Source: Granulosicoccaceae bacterium (lineage in GTDB: Bacteria > Pseudomonadota > Gammaproteobacteria > Granulosicoccales > Granulosicoccaceae). From it: a stretch of DNA of 64,000 bases. The translations under genes were made by a program, and so were the position numbers. Below, one piece after another: positions 49,794 through 58,835 of this stretch; positions within the stretch are counted from its first letter, which is position 1; each line of letters opens with the position of its first letter. The notes below the pieces were generated by a model, which had not been told where the DNA came from, did no database searches, and saw only the letters and a program-made list of their open reading frames with translations. The stretch spans positions 1 to 64,000 of the forward strand of contig JAHDCO010000003.1 of assembly GCA_020629835.1 (NCBI GenBank). The letters run 5' to 3'.

Positions 49794-50767
49794 ACGTGGA
49801 TTACCTGTTCAGCGGTCGGCCCTTTAACCGCTATTTCGATATGGACGTATTCGGGAATGCTCGCTATTTTCACGGCTTAACTTTCGCCACAAAGAATGAC
49901 AAGATCAGTTACGTATCTACGCTTCGCAAAGCTCACCTTGCGCGGTTCATAAAAGAAGTACAGAGCCTGGATATCAGCGGCTATGATTTAGTAATCAGTG
50001 ATTTTGAACCCATCACCGCCTGGCGTTCGCGCTTTAGCCAAATACCTTCTTTGGGTATTGGTCATCAATACGCCTTTCACCAGGGTGCGCCCTGGCCAAA
50101 GTACAACTGGGTGGGCAAAGCAGTCCTTAGCGGGTTTGCCCCCGTCAAGCGAGCTATCGGTGTGCACTGGCACCATTTCAATGGCACCGTAGTACCGCCG
50201 ATCATTGACGTTGATTTAACGCATCGACCAAACCCAAAACCCTTTGCTTTAGTTTATTTGCCTTTTCACGATGCCGTATCGGCTGCCTATACGTTACAGA
50301 CCATGCGACACACAAACTTTGTGTTTTACTCACCCTCACACAAAGTCATTAGCAAACAAAACAACATCACGTTAAAACCGCTATCAACCACAAGTTTCCG
50401 ACAGGACTTACAAGCTTGTACGTGGTTAATATCCAGTTGCGGATTTGGCTTGGTATCTGAAGCGTTGCATTTAGGCATACCGATACTAAGTATCCCGTTG
50501 AAGGGCCAAGGGGAACAATTGGCCAATGCGATAGCTTTGGAGCAACTGGGTTATGCCGAGCGTTATCAGAGTTTTAGTCGGGAAAACGTAGAAGCCTTTT
50601 TAGACAATCATCCCATTGAAGCTGAACCAGACTTGCCCCCGATGCAGTACCCGAATGTAGCGGATGCACTGGCACGCTACTGCGCCGAAGGCGCACAAGC
50701 AAATCCACAAGCTCTGGTGGAATCGCTCTGGCAAAAAGAACCGGTGCCCGATCAAAAAGCGGCTTAA
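49763..50767 (+). CDS. MJ1255/VC2487-type glycosyltransferase, N-terminally truncated
   Basis: A 334-residue GT-B protein of the MJ1255 family, marked by VDYLFSGRP, GLTFATKND, DLVISDFEP and LGIGHQYAF. Its C-terminal half has SSCGFGLVSEALHLGIPIL for sugar-nucleotide binding. Family members start with a strand and a glycine-rich GNGH loop about 20 residues before the MAKAF helix seen here. In frame upstream of the ATG one can still read HLTRARC, the end of that loop region, but no start codon, and a TAA follows at 49718. The gene therefore appears to have lost its true start; the Met at 49763 is internal to the family alignment. It overlaps the PAP2 remnant by 31 bases. Confidence 0.75.
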   Translation: MAKAFKRLDVNVDYLFSGRPFNRYFDMDVFGNARYFHGLTFATKNDKISYVSTLRKAHLARFIKEVQSLDISGYDLVISDFEPITAWRSRFSQIPSLGIGHQYAFHQGAPWPKYNWVGKAVLSGFAPVKRAIGVHWHHFNGTVVPPIIDVDLTHRPNPKPFALVYLPFHDAVSAAYTLQTMRHTNFVFYSPSHKVISKQNNITLKPLSTTSFRQDLQACTWLISSCGFGLVSEALHLGIPILSIPLKGQGEQLANAIALEQLGYAERYQSFSRENVEAFLDNHPIEAEPDLPPMQYPNVADALARYCAEGAQANPQALVESLWQKEPVPDQKAA

Positions 50768-50806
50768 GTCTTAGTTTTAATTTTTTATTTTAATAGTGCA
50801 TTAAAT

Positions 50807-51568
50807 TTATTCATTGGGTCCGTCGTACGTCCATCGGTAGCCCGGTGGCGTCGGCCCTTTGTTTCTGCCACCTTGTTGTTGTTGCTCCCAGGCATGAGCC
50901 AAAATACCCACTGACCGGCTTAAGCAAAACAATCCTCTGGCCAGTGGCGCTTCGAAACCCAACGAGGCATAAATAACGGCCGTTGCTCCGTCAATATTCA
51001 TCGGTACAGGCTTTCCAGCCTGTTCAGATAACCTGGACTCGATGGCTTCACCGATATCGACATAGGTGTTATCACACACAGACTTATCGGTGGCGCGAAC
51101 CAACTCCATAAGCCGTGGTGCCCTGGGGTCAGTCGGTTTATGGTAACGGTGCCCATACCCTGGTAAATACCGACTACGCTGCTGCCACATCGTCATAGCC
51201 TCTGGTACGCCGTGGTGCTCGGCAAGTAGGAACAATTCAATCGCCTGCTCACCCGCCCCACCGTGAACATCATCGAGTAGATTCACAGCGCTACTCATGG
51301 CTTGATTTAAAGATGCACCACAGGTCATCGCCATGCGAGCTGTAGCAATGCTGGGTGCTTGTGGACCATGGTCCACAGCGGCAACAAGCGCGTGTTCAAA
51401 CAACGCGGCTTGCTCATCGCTCGGCAGGGTACCGCGCAGCATTAGCCAAATCATTTGAGCAAAGCTCACGTTACCAATTAACTGCTGAATGGGTTTCCCA
51501 CGGATATCAATACGACCGGGCTCCATATCTATGATGGCTGTGCGCCACCAGTCAGAAACGTCGTTCAT
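50807..51568 (-). CDS. Citryl-CoA lyase-like (citrate synthase family) protein
   Basis: A 253-residue, short citrate synthase-fold protein. The catalytic residues are all visible: His in DDVHGGAGE, His in GYGHRYHKPTDPRAP, and Asp in NIDGATAVIYASLGF. Full citrate synthases are 370-430 residues; the short form is the one known as citryl-CoA lyase in Hydrogenobacter. It is coupled to a class III CoA-transferase by a four-base overlap, so it probably cleaves a CoA-activated hydroxy-acid, releasing acetyl-CoA. The substrate need not be citrate. Confidence 0.78.
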   Translation of the reverse strand: MNDVSDWWRTAIIDMEPGRIDIRGKPIQQLIGNVSFAQMIWLMLRGTLPSDEQAALFEHALVAAVDHGPQAPSIATARMAMTCGASLNQAMSSAVNLLDDVHGGAGEQAIELFLLAEHHGVPEAMTMWQQRSRYLPGYGHRYHKPTDPRAPRLMELVRATDKSVCDNTYVDIGEAIESRLSEQAGKPVPMNIDGATAVIYASLGFEAPLARGLFCLSRSVGILAHAWEQQQQGGRNKGPTPPGYRWTYDGPNE

Positions 51569-52755
51569 AGTGCACCCTCGTTGCGAAAGGCTTCGATTTC
51601 TGAATCGCTGTAGCCCAAGTCGTAAAGTACTTTATCCGTGTCAGCGGCCAACTCTGGCGGGCCAGAGGCCACCGTTAATGCATCGCCGTTCATTTGTATT
51701 CCTGTTCTGAGGGTTTGCACGCTGCGCCCATCGTCCAGAGTGAAGTCTGACAGCTGATCTCTGTGACGAAATTGCGGCTGCTCTAACGCTTCTTGAACAC
51801 TGAGAACCTGACCCGCTGGTACACCCAGCGCGTTTAATTCTTTTTGCCACACGGCTGCAGGACGACTGCGTAAGACGTCCTCTAATGCAACGTTTAGAGC
51901 CAAACGATTCGCTTTTCGATCATCGCGTGTTTTAAAACGCGTATCGGTTTTCAGTTCCGATAGGCCGAGATGGTCAGCTAAAATTTCCCATTGCTCTTGC
52001 TTGTTCGCCGCGATATTTAACAGGCCATCCTGACACCGAAACGCACCAGAGGGCGCTGAAGTCAGATTTTCATTGCCCGCCGCCACGGGTACTGTTTTCC
52101 CTATCAATAAATTAGACACAGCCCAGCCCATGGTCGCCAACAGCGAATCCAGCATAGCCACATCAATGAACGACCCACGCTTCGGTGCGTTTAGCGCAGC
52201 ACAGATAGCCATAGCCGCAGTTAACCCCCCTACCGTATCGGCCACCGGCCAACCGGCTCTTAGTGGCGCGCTGGTTTCATCCCCGGTAATCGACATCACG
52301 CCAGACAAGCCTTGAATGATTTGATCGTACGCGGGCCGTCCACTTAATGGCCCGGTTTGCCCAAAACCAGAAATTGCGCAATAGATAAGGGTTGGGGATT
52401 CCTCGCGTAATTTGTCGTAATCCAACCCGAGTCGAGTCATCACACCGGGGCGAAAATTTTCAACAACAACGTCTGCTTTAGCAACAAGCTGTTTGAAGAT
52501 TCGTTTACCCGAAGGGTTTTTGAGATTCAGTGCAACCGATTGTTTACCCGGGTTCTGCGCAAGAAACGACACACCCATGTTCTTTTCAGATAGAGCTTGA
52601 TCAACACCTAACTGCCTGGCTAAATCCCCTCGCCCCGGTGCTTCAATTTTTATAACCTCTGCACCCAGGTGCGCCAATTGATGGCAGCAAAACGGGCCGG
52701 CCAGCACGTTAGTTAAATCTAGTACTGTGATACCGGATAACGGTTTTGTTGTCAT
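51565..52755 (-). CDS. CaiB/BaiF-family (class III) CoA-transferase
   Basis: A 396-residue intertwined-dimer CoA-transferase. It opens PLSGITVLDLTNVLAGPFCCHQLAHLGA in part, with VIKIEAPGRGD and VENFRPGVM following as in the family. The catalytic Asp is in VADTVGGLTAA (near residue 170). It transfers CoA between carboxylic acids. It is the first gene of the two-gene unit and provides the CoA ester for the lyase. No third pathway gene is visible. Confidence 0.85.
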   Translation of the reverse strand: MTTKPLSGITVLDLTNVLAGPFCCHQLAHLGAEVIKIEAPGRGDLARQLGVDQALSEKNMGVSFLAQNPGKQSVALNLKNPSGKRIFKQLVAKADVVVENFRPGVMTRLGLDYDKLREESPTLIYCAISGFGQTGPLSGRPAYDQIIQGLSGVMSITGDETSAPLRAGWPVADTVGGLTAAMAICAALNAPKRGSFIDVAMLDSLLATMGWAVSNLLIGKTVPVAAGNENLTSAPSGAFRCQDGLLNIAANKQEQWEILADHLGLSELKTDTRFKTRDDRKANRLALNVALEDVLRSRPAAVWQKELNALGVPAGQVLSVQEALEQPQFRHRDQLSDFTLDDGRSVQTLRTGIQMNGDALTVASGPPELAADTDKVLYDLGYSDSEIEAFRNEGAL

Positions 52756-52839
52756 ACGTATTCCAATGTTTTCTAATCTCGGTGTTGGCTAACACGCTTG
52801 GTGTTTTGCATAGAGGGGACCACCAACCCCATTAACTTC

Positions 52840-52852
52840 GGTAGTAACTACC
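52840..52852. promoter_or_regulatory. Short palindrome upstream of the CoA-transferase gene
   Basis: GGTAGT-A-ACTACC at 52840-52852 is a perfect palindrome about 85 bases before the CoA-transferase start, in the divergent gap with the FAS1 gene; a half-site GTAGTTACC recurs some 40 bases on. It may be an operator. The gap is otherwise empty. Confidence 0.35.
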
Positions 52853-53039
52853 TTTCATTCGACATCTACCTAACCGTATGAATAGTACTGTAGTTACCGA
52901 TTTAGCTGCGTTCTGCGAGCCAACTCGGTGTTCCCAATATTTGGTCACTTCCCACTACATCACAATAGTTATTAACAATTAATGAAACTCTAAAACGGTC
53001 GTTCAGTATTAGTAACACCCGAAACAGATACTCCAAAGA

Positions 53040-55181
53040 ATGATCAATGTACCCAAAACTTCATACCTCAAAACACCAGGCCGTCTGCACTTAATAAACA
53101 CTGATAGTATCGCTTTTTTCCCTAGGCAAAAAACTCGATTAATCAATCTATTAATCGTATTGACGTTTACGCTAACGGGCTGTGGAGGGGGAGGAGCAAG
53201 TCCAGAAACAAGCGGCACAAACAATTCTACTGAAGTACCAACTCAACTGGCCAGCGCCAATCCATTCGCTGTGATCGAAGGCAATAGCGCAGTCCCTATT
53301 GGAGATATCGAAAGCGTCTCGGATCTAATTGATCGAGACCCACGCCTCACAGGGCTTAAATGGATTTTAGACGAGTCTGAAGAAGCCCAGGGTCTACGAC
53401 GCTCTGGCACCCAGTACACTTTGATAGCGCCTTCAAACAAAGCCTTTTCACCCTACAGTGCACGTCAGTTGGAGAGGATGAAAAATCAAGAACACAGTTT
53501 GACAAGTTTTCTTGATTATCATTTTCTCGATAATTTGTTTTTTACTGGTTCAGAAGATGGCGAGCAAGGCCCCAACGTTCAAGGGTCAATTTTAACCTCA
53601 TCGACATCCGATGGCGTATTGCATCTACATCACAAAGGCAACGTATATCCCGTCAGTGACACTTATGTTTTCGACGATGCCGTTGTTTACATCATTGATG
53701 ACTTGTTTGGTACATACGGCCTGTTTGACCCCGACCCAGGCAGCATCGCAGACAGCCTGACACAGCAATTCGGTGGCAATGTTTTCAGCAACGCGCTAAG
53801 TGTAACTAAGTGGCATGGGTTGCTGGGTAATTCAGAAAGTTCATGGACTGTATTTCTGCCGGATTATTCAGCGGCATACGCGGTCTACAATTTTGCATCC
53901 GCCCGACACGAATATGGGCAGGCAGTGCTCGGTGACGATACGCCCCGCGCGATACACTTTAAAAACTTCATTGAAGATCATTTGGTAGCGCATACCCGAC
54001 ATGAGGATACCCTACTTGATCCAGGCACCCTGACAACAGTTTCTGGAGTACCCATTGATATTGCATTCAACAGCACTCACTTGACCGCCAATAATCACGA
54101 TATTCTGGATACAAGCCCTATAGAATTTACAAACGGCTCGGTTTATAAGGTTCGTACACCGCTAATATCCAAACAGAACTCAGCCGAACCGGAGCTTACA
54201 AAAACGCTTTACCAAACCTTAGCGAATCTAGCTGCAAGGACAAACGACGATCAGGATTTCAACCTAACAGCTGCGCATCTATTCCAAAAGATTATTGAAA
54301 GTACAGGTCAAATTGACCGTTACGATGACCCCAGTGAGCGACTGACGTTGTTTTTGCCAAAACCAAAAGTTGTCCCGTTCACCGACAATGTCATTAGGTT
54401 ATACGCCGCAACAGGAGAATGGGGTAATTGCCATTATCCGTCTGCCTTGGCAAGTTTTGTTGTCCAATCAGAAAACCCGGATTTCGAACTTATTCCGGAT
54501 GTTTTTCCAAACGAATTATCCGCATTGGACTATTTGCACGCCCATACGTTGGCCGGTGCGGATGAAGTGTTTTTTGGCAGTTCGATCTTTGACGAACCAA
54601 AACTCACACTTGCAGGAGAGACGCTGGATTCTACTTCCATTCTTTCAGTCTACGAGCATAATTCAAGTTGGTCACTTACTGAGAAAGCGTTGCGTTCCTC
54701 GCTATTTGAACATATTGCGTCTCCGTCTAACGGGACTATCTACACCATTAACTCAGAAATAAAAACATCACAGCTTACTGCTGCGGATGATGTGTGTAGC
54801 GAATCTGGCTTTAACCTGAGAGAGTCTACTGCAGCGAAAATCACCCGAGCGGGTCACACCGATTTCATGATGGCGCTTGTACGAGCAAACGAAGGTGATT
54901 CACTAGATTCAGGCGCTGCGTTTGTAACGTTCATTCCAACCAACGATGCGCTTTCAGCGCGAGCCGTGGACACGTTCACGTACCAAGAGGCTAAGGACTT
55001 CGTTGAATCACACACAACGACCAACACTACGTTATGGCCCGGCACCATTCGCTCAAGGAATCACTCTGAGTATTCGGTCACTATGGATAGCGCAGGCAAT
55101 GCAAGCGTTAACGGGATCCCCGCAACCCCACTGGACGCTAGCATGCCCAATCTATATATACTCAACAGCGCACTAGATTAA
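53040..55181 (+). CDS. FAS1 (fasciclin)-domain lipoprotein
   Basis: A 713-residue exported protein. A long basic N-region is followed by a hydrophobic core ending in the lipobox TLTGC (Cys near residue 48) and GGGG. Four FAS1-type units can be counted from the recurrent TxFxPxxxA motif: YTLIAPSNKAF, WTVFLPDYSAAY, LTLFLPKPKVV and VTFIPTNDALSARA. The second and third are diverged. FAS1 domains mediate adhesion in other bacteria. The gene stands alone, with a stem-loop after it, and is divergent from the CoA-transferase pair. Confidence 0.8.
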   Translation: MINVPKTSYLKTPGRLHLINTDSIAFFPRQKTRLINLLIVLTFTLTGCGGGGASPETSGTNNSTEVPTQLASANPFAVIEGNSAVPIGDIESVSDLIDRDPRLTGLKWILDESEEAQGLRRSGTQYTLIAPSNKAFSPYSARQLERMKNQEHSLTSFLDYHFLDNLFFTGSEDGEQGPNVQGSILTSSTSDGVLHLHHKGNVYPVSDTYVFDDAVVYIIDDLFGTYGLFDPDPGSIADSLTQQFGGNVFSNALSVTKWHGLLGNSESSWTVFLPDYSAAYAVYNFASARHEYGQAVLGDDTPRAIHFKNFIEDHLVAHTRHEDTLLDPGTLTTVSGVPIDIAFNSTHLTANNHDILDTSPIEFTNGSVYKVRTPLISKQNSAEPELTKTLYQTLANLAARTNDDQDFNLTAAHLFQKIIESTGQIDRYDDPSERLTLFLPKPKVVPFTDNVIRLYAATGEWGNCHYPSALASFVVQSENPDFELIPDVFPNELSALDYLHAHTLAGADEVFFGSSIFDEPKLTLAGETLDSTSILSVYEHNSSWSLTEKALRSSLFEHIASPSNGTIYTINSEIKTSQLTAADDVCSESGFNLRESTAAKITRAGHTDFMMALVRANEGDSLDSGAAFVTFIPTNDALSARAVDTFTYQEAKDFVESHTTTNTTLWPGTIRSRNHSEYSVTMDSAGNASVNGIPATPLDASMPNLYILNSALD

Positions 55182-55242
55182 CGAGACCTCGATACTGCAC
55201 GCTTTCCAGAATACGCGGTAGCAATTGATGACCAAGCCAGAT

Positions 55243-55287
55243 CGTGGGTTTGATGCCTCAGACGTAGCAGTCCCGCATCAACCCACG
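55243..55287 (+). terminator. Hairpin after the FAS1 gene
   Basis: CGTGGGTTTGATGC (55243-55256) pairs with GCATCAACCCACG (55275-55287) over 13 bp with one bulged T and an 18-base loop. There is no T-run, so it may need Rho or act in mRNA protection. It lies between two convergent genes. Confidence 0.5.
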
Positions 55288-55399
55288 CTCTGTCAGTAAA
55301 ATTCAGGCGCTTTTCCAGTCATCAAATAACCGAGCACCGAATACCGACTGGCGTTGAAGGTTGTTATCCACACGAATAAAAATTTAACTATGCTGGATT

Positions 55400-56455
55400 T
55401 TAGAACGACGCTGATTCGTCCCTAAGCAGCTTGTTAATTAATGATTGCAATTCCGCGCCTCGATAAAAATCGGGACCAGCTTCACCCTTATTCTGAATTG
55501 CATTCACGAAGCGATGGTAGTTTGAGGGTACTTCCGGGCAATCGATTTCTTCCCAAATCGCGTCCTTCAAGTTATCACCTATACACACATTGAGACGGCT
55601 CTCGTTATTTTCAAATAACACTTCCATTCCACCTTCGTCGCCATACAAACGCAGTCGAAGATCGTTGTGATGACCGCTAGCAAAGCGAGTTGCAGCGATG
55701 GTACCCAGCGCTCCATTTGATAACTGCGCGCACATGACAAAACTATCATTTGCATCAAGGCTGTACTTTCCAATCTGGTTTTTGGGCGACGTTGATGGCA
55801 TTTTATCGAACGTGTGCATTTTCGATGATACATTCACTGGCATCTGACCCATAACGAATGTTGCAAAGTCGATTATGTGAATACCAACATCCCCCAATAC
55901 CCCATTGGATCCGTGCTCCGTGGACAACCGCCATAGCCATTGAGGACTCGATTTCCAGTCACCCCACGCCGATTGAGTCAACCAGCTTTGCAAATAGGAC
56001 GCTTCAAAATGTCGAATGTTTCCAATCTCTCCGCTACTCACCAATTGCGCAGCCTTTTGTACCGCAGGCACCGCACGATAAGTAAGATTTAGTAAGTGAA
56101 TGATATCCTCGTGGTTGGCTTTATCCGCCAACTCTTTTGCTTGCTGGTAGGAAAGAGCCAATGGCTTTTCACATAGCACGTGTTTATGTGCTTCAATGAG
56201 CGGTAGAGTTGTAGGGTAATGGGCGCTATCAGGCGTTACATTGGATACGGCATCAAACTTCCCCCAGTCAATGGCGTCCTCTACGGATGTAAACTCATTT
56301 TTAATGGAGTTTCTTTCGCAGAATTCGCCCAGTTGATTTTTGTTCGTATCCACAGCTCCAACAATCAGTGCATCGTTAATAGTCCGATAGGCGTCTGCAT
56401 GACTTTGAGCCATATGACCCGTACCTACAATTAGGATTCTTACCAGTTCAGACAT
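55400..56455 (-). CDS. Gfo/Idh/MocA-family oxidoreductase
   Basis: A 351-residue sugar or inositol dehydrogenase-like protein. The Rossmann start is RILIVGTGHMAQSHADAY and the family motif is VLCEKPLALSYQQA. The second domain begins near residue 125 and includes GGMEVLFENN. It oxidises a ketose, inositol or related polyol with NAD(P). It is the last gene of a three-gene reverse operon with thuA and a solute-binding protein; it shares one base with thuA. Confidence 0.88.
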   Translation of the reverse strand: MSELVRILIVGTGHMAQSHADAYRTINDALIVGAVDTNKNQLGEFCERNSIKNEFTSVEDAIDWGKFDAVSNVTPDSAHYPTTLPLIEAHKHVLCEKPLALSYQQAKELADKANHEDIIHLLNLTYRAVPAVQKAAQLVSSGEIGNIRHFEASYLQSWLTQSAWGDWKSSPQWLWRLSTEHGSNGVLGDVGIHIIDFATFVMGQMPVNVSSKMHTFDKMPSTSPKNQIGKYSLDANDSFVMCAQLSNGALGTIAATRFASGHHNDLRLRLYGDEGGMEVLFENNESRLNVCIGDNLKDAIWEEIDCPEVPSNYHRFVNAIQNKGEAGPDFYRGAELQSLINKLLRDESASF

Positions 56456-57270
56456 TATTTAAACCCTAGATCACCGTCAGCATGCAATTTGGCACCACGC
56501 TCTGTAAGCGGCTCAAGGGAATCTTGTACGCTTCGATTTGGCGCATCATTAACGGTAGATATTCTCTGTTTGTCGTTTTTGGCCCAACGAACCGCATTTC
56601 TCAGCACAAGCTGAACGTTCGCATCATGATAAGTAGGGTAGGTTTCATGGCCCGGCCGAAAGTAGAAAACATTTCCGGCACCACGCTTGTACGTTAATCC
56701 AGATCGAAACACTTCCCCACCTTGAAACCAACTAATAAATACAGTTTCAAGCGGCTCTGGCACCGAGAACGGTTCTCCATACATCTCTTCGTATTCCAAT
56801 TCAAAATACGCAGGCAGCCCTTTTACAATCGGATGGTTTTTACTGGTAACCCATAATCGTTCACGTTCCCCGGCTTCACGCCAGGTGAGATTGCACGCCG
56901 TTCCCATTAATTGTTTAAAAACCTTTGAGAAGTGTGCTGAGTGCAGTAATATCAATCCCATACCTGCCCATACATGCTCAACAACCCGTTGGACAACCAC
57001 ATCATCTACATCAGAGTGTGCCGCATGTGCCCACCATATAAGTACATCGGTGTCTGCTAACCGAGCCTGTGTCAAACCATGTTCCGGCTCCTGCAAGGTT
57101 GCGGTTGTAGCTGAAATATCATCGGCTTGATTCAATGCTTCTGCGATACAGCCATGCATCCCTTTCGGATAGAGATCAGCAACGATTTTATTCGTACGCT
57201 CATGAACATTCTCGCCCCACACGATGGTCTTAATAGTCACTTCTAAATTCCTGGGATAATTTATTTTCAT
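56455..57270 (-). CDS. ThuA-like protein
   Basis: A 271-residue protein of the ThuA (class I glutamine amidotransferase-like) fold. Visible parts are [48 protein letters not shown] and [16 protein letters not shown]. ThuA of Sinorhizobium takes part in trehalose use through 3-keto sugars, with ThuB as a Gfo/Idh/MocA partner, which matches the neighbour here. A GTG at 57240 with AGGAA upstream may be the true start, giving 261 residues. Confidence 0.82.
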   Translation of the reverse strand: MKINYPRNLEVTIKTIVWGENVHERTNKIVADLYPKGMHGCIAEALNQADDISATTATLQEPEHGLTQARLADTDVLIWWAHAAHSDVDDVVVQRVVEHVWAGMGLILLHSAHFSKVFKQLMGTACNLTWREAGERERLWVTSKNHPIVKGLPAYFELEYEEMYGEPFSVPEPLETVFISWFQGGEVFRSGLTYKRGAGNVFYFRPGHETYPTYHDANVQLVLRNAVRWAKNDKQRISTVNDAPNRSVQDSLEPLTERGAKLHADGDLGFK

Positions 57271-57345
57271 ATCACATGCGCTCTGGAAGATGTCCAGAGC
57301 GCATGGGTTGCGTTAAACATACCTATAGATTAATACACCGAACAG

Positions 57346-58698
57346 CTACTTCATTGCGGCCCAACTTCTCTGAATATCCGCAGCAACTTCCGAAGCGGAC
57401 TTCCCGCTAGCGTAGTCCACCATTCCGCTCCAAAATGTACCCGCACCCACTGCGCCCGGCATAAGATCAGAACCATCAAACCGAAACGTCGTGGCATTAG
57501 TCAAAACATCACCTTGCTTACGCAATGTTTCACTGTGATAGGTGTTGGGATTAACGCCTTTGTGTGGCGTTAAAAAACCTTGCGTTTCAATCGACATCCA
57601 AATTTCATGGGCAAACGGCGTTTTAAGAAACTCGATAAAGCCGCGAGCAGCATCACTGTCTTTTGTAATCGATACCAATGTACCCGCCCCGAGCACAGGG
57701 TTTCCAAATGATTTTTCCGCATAAGCTGGGAAATAAAAGAAATCAGCATCTTCACCAACCACAGTATTTTCAGGAAAAAACGCTGGAATAAAAGACGCCT
57801 GACGATGCATGTAACACTGTGGAGGGTTAGTGAATAAACCTTTGGGGCTGTCCCGAAAATCGGTTGACGCTACAGCCCTGGCCCCACCCGCAACAGTGTC
57901 ATCATTGAGAATAAAGGTACCAAACTCTTCAATGGCAGCCACAATACGTGGGTCATTAAATGGGATTTCATTTTTTACCCACTGGTCATACACATCGGCA
58001 GGTTGCGTTCGTAGCAACAGGTCTTCAACCCAGTCGGTAGCTGGCCAACCGGTTGCGCCTCCGGAACCTAATCCGATACACCACGGTGTCCCTCCATCCG
58101 AAACTATTTGCTCAGTAAGGGCTTTGAGCTCCTCCATTGACTCAGGAACGTCATAACCTGCATCAGTAAAATTTTCAGGTACGTACCAGACGAGTGATTT
58201 AACGTTTACGTTGTAAGAAAAGCTATAAAAACCTTCTATACCCTCACACCTTCCAAGCGATACCCAAGACGATCCCGCTGCATAGTTATCGGCCATCCAC
58301 TGTTCTGTCTCATCGCCTAACGGCGCTAAAAGATTTCGGGCTGCAAGATCACATGCCAAGCCGGGCTGAGGAAATACTGCAAGGTTCGGCGCGGAACCGG
58401 CTTCTGTGTCGATAACGATTTGTTGTTCGAAACTATCAGACCCATTTTGAATGACCAATGCACCGGTAGCCGATTCGAAATAAGCCAAAACGGCCTCTGC
58501 TGCTGCTGCATCCGGACCCAACCACGGTGATGCAATGGTGAGTTTCTGCCCTTCATAATCGTGGGCATAAGCAAACGCCTCGTAACTCTCCCAATTAAAT
58601 TCGCCCTCGCCGAGCGGCACGATAAAGTCAGTTTCAGCAACTACACCGTGACACGCCATCATCATCACGACGACTGCAGTGGATGTTAGTTTTCTCAT
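57346..58698 (-). CDS. AglE-like extracellular solute-binding protein (sugar ABC transporter)
   Basis: A 450-residue periplasmic binding protein. The signal peptide ends near GVVA-ET. The mature protein begins with EGEFNWESYEAFA and includes PWLGPDAAAAEA, GFYSFSYNVNVKSLVWY and GLGSGGATGWPATDW, as in AglE-type alpha-glucoside binding proteins of rhizobia. The Met at 58698 is fixed by the ribosome site GGAGGG four bases before it. No permease or ATPase gene follows: after it come thuA and the oxidoreductase only, so the rest of the importer must be elsewhere. Confidence 0.85.
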   Translation of the reverse strand: MRKLTSTAVVVMMMACHGVVAETDFIVPLGEGEFNWESYEAFAYAHDYEGQKLTIASPWLGPDAAAAEAVLAYFESATGALVIQNGSDSFEQQIVIDTEAGSAPNLAVFPQPGLACDLAARNLLAPLGDETEQWMADNYAAGSSWVSLGRCEGIEGFYSFSYNVNVKSLVWYVPENFTDAGYDVPESMEELKALTEQIVSDGGTPWCIGLGSGGATGWPATDWVEDLLLRTQPADVYDQWVKNEIPFNDPRIVAAIEEFGTFILNDDTVAGGARAVASTDFRDSPKGLFTNPPQCYMHRQASFIPAFFPENTVVGEDADFFYFPAYAEKSFGNPVLGAGTLVSITKDSDAARGFIEFLKTPFAHEIWMSIETQGFLTPHKGVNPNTYHSETLRKQGDVLTNATTFRFDGSDLMPGAVGAGTFWSGMVDYASGKSASEVAADIQRSWAAMK

Positions 58699-58807
58699 GC
58701 TTATTTCCCTCCGTTTAAGTGGTACCACGGTTGATCTGTGGCAGGTACAGGCGGAGGATGTTAGCCAAGCCAATTCAATTAATGAAATACGTTTTTTCGT
58801 GATTAAT

Positions 58808-58822
58808 ATAGATTTTATCTAT
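58808..58822. promoter_or_regulatory. LysR-type operator in the divergent gap
   Basis: ATAGAT-TTT-ATCTAT at 58808-58822 is a perfect palindrome with the T-N11-A form expected of a LysR-type binding site (T58809, A58821). It lies 13 bases before the LysR start and within the 137-base gap to the solute-binding protein gene, so it probably serves autoregulation and control of the sugar operon. Confidence 0.6.
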
Positions 58823-58835
58823 ACTATGATCGGCT

